Shown here piece by piece: positions 56,876-64,000 of a stretch of DNA of 64,000 bases (positions are counted from its first letter, which is position 1; each line of letters begins with the position of its first letter). Position numbers and translations under genes: made by a program. The notes under the pieces were generated by a model. It had not been told where the DNA came from and made no database searches. It saw nothing but the letters and a program-made list of their open reading frames with translations. The DNA comes from Pyrenophora tritici-repentis (lineage: Eukaryota > Ascomycota > Dothideomycetes > Pleosporales > Pleosporaceae), in assembly GCF_003171515.1 (NCBI RefSeq), contig NC_089390.1, positions 8,312,274 to 8,376,273 of the forward strand, written 5' to 3'.

Positions 56876-57745
56876 ATGTCTGGCGCCGCAAACAGACAGG
56901 GAAAGATGGTGAGTAACAGTGCCCAGCAGCTCGCGTCCTTGACCTGAGAGAAGACGCGCATAGAAACTGACTAACGTCTGGTGATTTAGCAAAATCTAGT
57001 AAGCGCCCCAGAATCCGCTCATGACCGCACCCAACTTACCAGTCCAGATCAACTACCGCATGAAAGTTACGCTGCAAGATGGCAGGCAGATGGTCGGGCA
57101 GATGCTCGCATTCGACAAGGTTCGTGTCGCATACTCTCGATACATGTTTCCTTCTAACCGCTTCTACAGCACATGAACCTGGTTCTCGCCGACACAGAAG
57201 AGTTCCGACGTACGCGAAGAAGGGGCAAAGCTGCACCGGGCGCAGCCCAGCAAGTCACCGAGACCGAGGAACGACGCGCCATTGGCCTCACCATCATTCG
57301 CGGCGCCCACGTCATTTCGCTGTCAGTTGATGGCCCGCCGCCCGCCGACCCCGCCGCGCGACTCGGAGCAAGTGGCACAGGTCCATCGACCACTGCAGCT
57401 CTGGCCGCAGGGCCCGGTGTAGCTCGCCCTGCTGGACGTGGTCTTCCAGTTGGACTTACTGGACCAGCTCCTGGTGTCGGAGGACCTGGCCCTGGATTTG
57501 GAGGTGGTTTCCCAGGCGCCCCTGGAGGTTTTGGAGGCCCGCCCGGCTTCCCAGGTCGCGGTGGTCCCCCAGGTGGTCCGCGTATGTCATCCGTGAGCGT
57601 TGATTCAGGTTGTAATAGCTAACGTATCACAGCCGGTTTTCCCCCTGCTGGTGGTCCTCCTGGAGCCTTCGGAGGCCCTCCAGGATTTGGCGGACCGCCC
57701 GGTTTCCCTGGGCGCGGCGGACCCCCTGGTTTCGGTGGCAGATAG
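56876..57745 (+). CDS. smb1: Spliceosomal Sm protein B
   Basis: Sm-fold core protein of U1, U2, U4 and U5 snRNPs. Five exons: 56876-56908 (MSGAANRQGKM), 56990-56998 (9 nt, QNL), 57048-57119, 57170-57581 and 57633-57745, all in frame, 212 aa. The Sm1 motif spans the exons: KMQNLINYRMKVTLQDGRQM, then VGQMLAFDKHMNLVLADTEE; the Sm2 motif is RRAIGLTIIRGAHVISLSVD. The tail is Gly/Pro-rich (GGPGPGFGGGFPGAPGG), as in SmB proteins. The acceptor for exon 3 is TCCAG|ATC; the earlier CCAG would break the frame. The microexon between the first two introns is needed to keep the frame. Confidence 0.93.
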
Positions 57746-58475
57746 ACTTACGGGGACGGGGCATCATGATTTTCAACTTCATCTCAATGATTGAGGCGTT
57801 GGGGTTGGCGACAGGCGAACAGAGTGCATGTCATTGTGCATTGGAAGGGGCGAAAGAAATGTCCAACAGACATCAGGCGGAGCAAGCATCTCAGGTCTAT
57901 GCCATGCTCAGAGGCCATGCAGAGAGAGAGTCCGACAGCATGGAAGTTTCGAGTAAAAGTGTACAGATTTGCTGGAGGATCTGGCATATACCACTGTTTG
58001 GATGCTGCGAAGGGCGCCAGTCGCATGAAGCCAACCACGAATATGGCTATTCAATCGTTAGCCGCTCCAATGTTAGCTGTAGTCGTATCCAAGCCCCCGC
58101 CCGTGTAAATGCGCCATGTCGATGCAGCTATGTAATCATGAAGTGATGAGGTGAACCTTGGGCTGTCCATCAACCATAATACTATGTTTGGATACGATCC
58201 GTCTGCCAATACACCAACTCTCTCAATCAATCATCAATCATGTTGTTGCCCTGTAATCTCCGCCCTGCCAGTCCGCACGTGATAGCATTCCCGTTGTCGC
58301 ATCGCAGCTGCGGTCCCGGCCCCGGTCCCTGGTCGTGATCGGCCCCAATCGTGGCTTGGCAACCAAATGATCCGCATCTCGCAAAGTGCGAACCACACAC
58401 CTTGACGGCCCGCCGCAACCTTTCTCAATCTTTGCCCAACGTCGGAAAAAAGCAGAGTTGAAGGATTCGTCCAAA
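57746..58475. other. Intergenic: SMB1 3' flank and MPC1 promoter
   Basis: About 730 bp; no supported gene or repeat seen. Confidence 0.55.
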
Positions 58476-59234
58476 ATGGCTGCTGCGATCAAAGCCCTCA
58501 ATGCGAAGATTCGCTCAAACAAGTATACTGACTACTTTTGCTCGACCCGTATGTTTTACCCGTTGTCGGAAAGCCGTAGCAAACGCTCTGCAGCTCTACT
58601 AGTGCTACACCACTGTTTTTGAGAGAACAAGTACAGAGGAAAGAGCTGGGAAGCGAATTGGGTTTGCGCGATACTAGATGCAGGGCGCATGAGGTTTTCA
58701 GGAAGGAGCGAACTGTTCCGCTGACGCCGAATGCAGATTTCTGGGGCCCAGCGAGTAACTTTGGTATCCCGATTGCGGCTATTGCGGACATGAGCAAAGA
58801 CCCTGAGATGTATGTCTCTTCTACAGTTCCCGCATACAAAGCACATAGCATGGCTCTCCCTCCCCTCATATACACACTTCTCCACTACCACGTCCACACC
58901 CCGCCGTAAGAAACGAGCAAGCGATCCTAACAACTCTGCTAGTATCTCGGGCCGTATGACAGGCGCCCTAACCCTCTATTCTGCAACATTCATGCGATAC
59001 GCCATGGCCGTCACACCGGCAAACTACCTGCTGTTTGGGTGCCACGCCATCAACTTCTCCTCGCAACTCGTACAAGGGTACCGGTACCTCAACTATTGGA
59101 ATTTCGGTGGCAGAGAAGCATCGCTTGCGGGTAAGGCAGACATGGCCAAACAGGAGGCTTTGGGCGCGGCGGACAAGGCGGGCCAGAAGTTGGAACAGGT
59201 GGCGGATAAGGTCAAGGGTGTGATCCCAAAGTAA
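58476..59234 (+). CDS. mpc1: Mitochondrial pyruvate carrier subunit MPC1
   Basis: Inner-membrane subunit of the pyruvate carrier importing pyruvate into the matrix. Three exons: 58476-58548, 58737-58809 and 58943-59234, giving 145 aa. Assembled: MAAAIKALNAKIRSNKYTDY, then HFWGPASNFGIPIAAIADMS (the conserved FWGP motif starts exon 2), IISGRMTGALTLYSATFMRY and AMAVTPANYLLFGCHAINFS. These carry the family's two to three membrane helices. The last 40 residues are charged (KADMAKQEALGAADKAGQK), longer than in yeast Mpc1 (130 aa). Its heterodimer partner (MPC2/3) is not in the window. Confidence 0.93.
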
Positions 59235-59437
59235 AGTTGTGGGGTGTGTGGCCAGGACAAGGGTGTATGAGGGTTTAGGAGTGTATGTTCTTCTGTGACA
59301 TACCCACCTGATTACAATCTTCAAACTCTCGAATATGAACATTATAGTCTAGTCAACTTGATCTGAGTGTGAATTTGCCAAACATGAATGCAAACATCAA
59401 TAAAAAAACTTTATCGAGGTCTCCTTACTACAAAACT

Positions 59438-62400
59438 TTACATAAGACTGCTGCGCCCCCCGATCTCCGTTCCTCCCTGACCATTAGGCAAATCCCCATC
59501 CCTGCCCTCTACAAACTCCCTATAAATACGTTCCAGCCTCATGCGCTCTTGCGCCGAAATACTACTACGACCTGAAGTAAGCGAGCTTTCAATGTGTTTC
59601 CACTGAATCTGCGGATCTTTCCTCTCACCACCTTCCTCATCTTCCTTCGCAGCCCCGTCCTCATCATCCTTGTCCCCACCACTACCGGGCCTATGGAGCG
59701 CCTTTTGTTTCCTCCTCAGAGCCTGCAACGCCGATATTTTCTGCGCAATCATTGCGCGTTCCGTCAGTTGTGCAGACGTTTTCATGGCGCTAGATTCATC
59801 GCCATTCCGTGGATCATGATCGGTTTCGTCTCCGTAGCGAAAGTAGGAGAATTCCGGGATGCCCTTTTCCTTGCCATCACCGTCTTTCTTATTTCCGCTG
59901 TCGATCCTAGAGGGGTCCACATCGCCAAGGACGTCGTGGATAGCTTCCAACTGTGCGTTGTATACAACGGCCTGGAGATCAGCACCGGAATAACCCTCAG
60001 TCCTCAGTGCAATGTCGCGCAGATTTTTGCCCTCAGGTCCGGATTCCAAAACGCTGGGTGCGAGGTGCAGTTTGCGCGTGACGGCACGAAGAATGTCGAT
60101 TCGTTCCTCCACGTCTGGCATATCACACAAAAGAGACTTGTCGAGACGACCGGGACGCAAGAGCGCAGGGTCGATGAGATCGGGGCGCGAGGTGGCAGCA
60201 AGGACATAGACTCCGCTTAGACCTTCTGCACCGTCCATTTGGGTGAGAAGCTGATTTACCACTCGATCTGTCACGCCCGTAGAATCGTGGCCACGCTTCG
60301 GCGCGATACTGTCGAATTCATCGAAGAAGAGGACGCACGGTCGCGCTGCTTCGGCTCGTTCGAAAAGATCGCGGACAGACTTTTCAGAGGCGCCAATGTA
60401 TTTGTTGAGAATTTCTGGTCCTTTGACGGATATGAAGTTTAATCCGCATTCTCCTGCTACAGCGGAAGCAAGAAGTGTCTTGCCACATCCGGGGTAGCCG
60501 TAGAGAAGTAAACCTGAGCGTAGTCGTAGCGGACATTTGGCGAAGATGGGGGCGTATGTTGTGGGGTATTGGAGGGTTTCTAGCAGAACCTGTCTCGTGG
60601 TGTGAAGACCACCTATCGAATCCCATTTCGTCGTAGACGACTGCAGGGTCACGTTTCGTAGCGAGGCAGGCGTGAACCCAGATAGTGCTTGTGTATAGTC
60701 TTGTCTGGTCAGAGAGACAATAGGAGACGTTGAGGTCACTGAGCGGATAAGGGCCTCGTTGCGAGCTCGAGATGTCAGGAGCACGAGGTCGCCAGGCATA
60801 TAGCCGTCTGTTTGTCCAGCGAGATCGAGGAAATCGATTGAAGGGTCAATGGTGAAGCCATAGTCACCCGAACATGGTCTTGGTATGCTGTCAACACTAG
60901 GACTGCTGCGGTGGGAGGTACTGGGCCGGCTGGTCGAGGGAGAAGCTGGGAATGCGTGACCGTTCGGCTCTTGTTTTGTCTGGGCTTTTGCATCTTTGAA
61001 GGCGAGCATTTCCAATACCTTTCTTCTGCCATCCTTGTTGGGTGCCTTGAGACTGACAATCTCACGCACAATGTGTCCACCAACAATGACGTTGTTCAGT
61101 GCCTCTTTGCCTTGAGCTGTTGCAAGCAACACAACACCAGAGTCCATTGAGCAGTACTGTCGGACGATGTTGATTAGACACTCGCTGACATGCCGGCTTC
61201 GTCCGTTTTCGTTGCCAACTTGAAGCTCAGTCTCGACAGGACATAGCTTGTCCAGATCATCTAGAATGATGACGGCATTTCCGCCACCTCTTGCACCCCA
61301 CGATGCACAAGCAAACAGTCTGTTGAGAGTTTCTTTGATAGTGGCGACTCGTGTCTCTTCTGTGACCAGCTTGCGACATGGAAAGTAGATGGTGTTGAAG
61401 AGATACTCGGTTCGAAGCTGATGAGCAAGAAGTTGGGCGCATTCCGACTTGCCGGCACCAAGCCCACCAGTGAGTAGAACAGAGGAATTGTGTGTGAGGT
61501 GCGATCGCAACTGCTGGATGAGAGGGTCGATGCCGACCAAATTCGCTGGGATCTCCGGTAGCGGATCTCCTTGTTGCCAGCCTTTGGCCCAGCTCGTCGG
61601 TGTGGAGACCTCTTGACCCAGCTCAAGCGGTGGTTTTCTTTCTGGAAAGAGTACCCATGATACTCCACCTCCACTAGTCGGCTGTGGTGGGTCGAATTTC
61701 ACAATGCCTCCTTGCCAGCCCAGCTCGTCACCGGTTGGCGCAGGCAATATCATGCCGTCTGTGACTGGACCATCCAGCAGGCCGTCCTTCTTTCCGTATA
61801 TGGATCTGATCCTTTGTAACGCGTTTTCCTGGTCTTGCTTGGACTCACCGCCGAATTTAAGAGATGCATTGGCTTGTGAAGCCGTGGTCGAGAAAGGAAG
61901 GATCTTGATGGACTTGACGACAGGTTCCCTGGACTCTTTCCCGCCTTGTGGCTTGATAGCGGACGGCTTGGGTGTTTGTGCTGGCGCGGCTTGGATTCGA
62001 ACAAGTCCGCCTACGAAGTTTGGGAAGCCCAAGACAGCGCAGAGGTCGCTTGAGAGGGCGACGTGCTGGCTGTCTGGCGCATCTTCCCAGACAGCAATCT
62101 TGGCGACGACACGAGAAGCTGGTTTCTCCTGCTCTTGGTCTTTGGACATGTCGACGGGCTCTTGTAGACCTGCGGGTCTGATGACAGCCACAGACACGCA
62201 GCTAACGCCTCGGAGTGCTTTCGTGGCAAGTAGGTCCCTGTCTACCCACACCTTCAAGCCTTCAGGGCCTACGTGCTCGTCTTGATGGAACCATTCAGAT
62301 GCGACACTACGATCGAGACCCCGCAAAAAGACCAGGCCCTTTGTGGCGCCATCTTCGCGGCCACTGCGTCGTCGGACAGTGCTCGTGGTGCTCCGTCCAC

Positions 62401-63186
62401 TCTTCCTCGATGCAGCGCCCACGCTCCTGCTTTCCCGATTCGAGCTTCTTTCCTTTTGTCGCGTCTTGGGGGCAACGATGACTTCGGCATCGGGAGAGAT
62501 CTTGACGAATGGTGATGTGTTTGGTGGGGCAGGAGCGATGGACGTCACGGTGATGTTGGCGGTCGTGGTGGGAGAGAGATGGAGGGTCAGAGGGTGCGGC
62601 GACTGGGCTTGCGGGTTCGGGAGTGCGCGTATCTGGGAGAGAAAGTTCAGTTCGAGGAATTGGGCATGCAGCTCTATCATCTCCCAGTCGACGGGGGTCA
62701 ATGGCTCAATGTTGATGGTATGCGCCTGAGGCGGATCTAGATGCAGTATGATGCCAACCTTCAGCCCTTCATCGAGGCCAATCAAGCGTGCAAATGTGGC
62801 ATCTACTTCTACAGCCGGGACATCCTGCTGGCTGACAGCTGGACTGCCCCTCAGGCCGTCCCGTCCGACAACAGGCGCTATCCTGCGCTTGCTCTGCATG
62901 CCCGTCCATCCGACAAAGACGGACTTTTGGGCGGCGTTCCTGTTCTCCGAAGCGCCGGGTGGTGGGGGCTGGCGGTATGAGAGTTGGACGACGACATTCT
63001 GGGCGACCTAGAGGCACTGTAAGCACTCGCGCAGTTGTCGTCGTGACAGCCATCGCATACCGTGTTGGCATTCACCAGCACCGAAACCAGCGACGACGGC
63101 AAGTTGACCAGGCAGTTCTTCAACGACTGGTGCAGGGCCACTTCGGCCTGGACAGCATTGCCAGCAGCCTTCTTTGGTGGCGGCAT
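59438..63186 (-). CDS. pex1: Peroxin-1, AAA-type peroxisome biogenesis ATPase
   Basis: AAA ATPase that with PEX6 extracts PEX5 from the peroxisomal membrane. Two exons, 63186-63061 and 63007-59438 (GTATGC donor, CTAG acceptor, phase 0), giving 1231 aa, a normal PEX1 length. Exon 1 encodes MPPPKKAAGNAVQAEVALHQ; the N-terminal domain continues through VVVQLSYRQPPPPGASENRN and KVGIILHLDP. The first AAA domain (about 550-760) has a Walker A LLTGGLGAGKSECAQLL and a Walker B-like AVIILDDLDKL. The second AAA domain (about 875-1100) has GYPGCGKTLLASAVAGECG, Walker B PCVLFFDEFDSIAPKRG and the sensor/arginine region LAATSRPDLIDPALLRPGRL. The C-terminus is acidic then polar. Divergent from MCM7. Confidence 0.95.
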
Positions 63187-63492
63187 GGTGGTAGAGGAAT
63201 GACCTGTATCCAACTTGCGCTTGAGTATTCAAGCTCACGCATGCATGCCGAGGTCGTCGGCGCCGACGGGTCAAAGGCGGTGGCCGCAGGCAGAATCCAG
63301 CCGTCCAGTCGCCCATGTGCCCTGGCGACGCGGTCGACGCGCTGCAGCAGCGCGACCAGCCCCGATTTTGTTATACCGCCTAGACGACGACGGCGAGGCG
63401 ACAACAACGACAACGACAACCCTATACCTTTTGACCATCCCTCCTATCTTCTCCCCTGTCTATTCTCGACCCCAGGTGGAGATTGAGACGCA
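63187..63492. other. Divergent promoter region PEX1 / MCM7
   Basis: Short shared spacer of 306 bp; contains CGACGACG and ACAACGAC-type repeats at about 63380-63420. Confidence 0.6.
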
Positions 63493-64000
63493 ATGGCCCT
63501 CTTTACCATAAGTGCGCCTGTCAACTATGATGAGCAGGAAGGTGTGCATGCATACACGGGCGCAAAACACAGCCCATGCCTGGCTAACAGCACATAGCCG
63601 CCTTTGTTGACTTTCTCAAGAATTACAAGTCCATGTCCACGGATGCAGCCGACCAGCTAGAGAGTCTCAATCTCAATGGCCACGGCGACGACGAGTATGA
63701 CATGGTCGACGACTCGGACGATCCCGCGCCCAACGCAGCACAATCGCGCAGCAAGTCCAAGCTCAAGTACATGAACCAGCTACAAGAAGTAGCAAATCGC
63801 GAGCGCGACGAGATCCAGATAGATCTCAATGATCTAGAGTCGGTCAGTCACCGACGCCATAGTGCAAGTAGCAGTGCGGGGCGCTGATGGACATGAACAG
63901 TACGAAAAGGCTACCTCAGACGATGAGCACAACTATCGGCTGATCGAGTCAATCGAGCGCAATGCCCATCACTACATCGAAATCTTCTCGCGCGCAGTCG
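63493..64000 (+). CDS. mcm7: DNA replication licensing factor MCM7, 5' end (cut by window edge)
   Basis: Subunit of the MCM2-7 replicative helicase. Exons in the window: 63493-63541, 63598-63842, and from 63901 off the right edge. The N-terminus reads MALFTISAPVNYDEQEAAFV, the opening typical of fungal MCM7, then DFLKNYKSMSTDAADQLE. Exon 3 gives YEKATSDDEHNYRLIESIER and NAHHYIEIFSRAV, the MCM7 N-terminal helical part. The second intron has a GTCAGT donor, usable but less common, and the frame stays in phase. The AAA+ helicase core lies outside the window. Confidence 0.88.

Overview
The window is 64 kb of nuclear DNA from a filamentous ascomycete. The evidence is dense genes on both strands, many short introns (about 50-75 nt, GTAWGT-type donors, CAG/TAG acceptors), and a gene set of SET1, VID21/EAF1, MAK11, RPB11, ERD1, BIG1, PEX1, MPC1, SMB1 and MCM7. 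The wording of several proteins (SET1, VID21, RIB4, GFA1) resembles Dothideomycetes, probably Pleosporales. That placement is my inference from memory, not a search result.

Layout. 0-9 kb, all minus strand: the 5' part of SET1 (cut by the left edge), lumazine synthase RIB4, GFA1, and an AVT3-type vacuolar amino-acid transporter. 9.8-21 kb: a VHC1-type cation-chloride cotransporter (+), MAK11 (-), and VID21/EAF1 (+). 21.8-31 kb: RPB11 (+), ERD1 (-), a small membrane protein (+), a divergent thioesterase / acyl-CoA ligase pair whose products both end in peroxisomal-type tripeptides, an orphan gene, and RPL36. 31.5-39 kb: a thioredoxin-fold/PITH protein lacking CxxC, a UBX/TUG protein, a low-complexity coiled-coil orphan, and a DGAT2 acyltransferase. 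39.4-49.4 kb: an NF-X1 zinc-finger protein, BIG1, a small membrane protein, the farnesyl/geranylgeranyltransferase alpha subunit, and serine/threonine dehydratase. 49.8-64 kb: two proteins I do not recognise (one multi-span), RPL11, SMB1, MPC1, PEX1, and the 5' end of MCM7 (cut by the right edge).

The genes are mostly housekeeping and do not form one pathway. Several pairs share short divergent spacers (MAK11/VID21, NFX1/BIG1, RPL11/SMB1, PEX1/MCM7, AVT3/VHC1, thioesterase/acyl-CoA ligase). I see no secondary-metabolite cluster, tRNA, rRNA or CRISPR.

The feature that gene annotation does not explain is a family of short non-coding inverted-repeat elements. There are six copies between 14.1 and 37.4 kb, about 113-117 bp when intact, with terminal repeats of about 27 bp beginning CACCYGGGTG. 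They look like MITEs. All lie between genes; three of them flank the orphan coiled-coil gene, and one is a rearranged composite. Other points worth checking are very small coding exons at the starts of GFA1, RPL11 and SMB1, the missing CxxC in the PITH protein, and the peroxisomal tails of the divergent pair.
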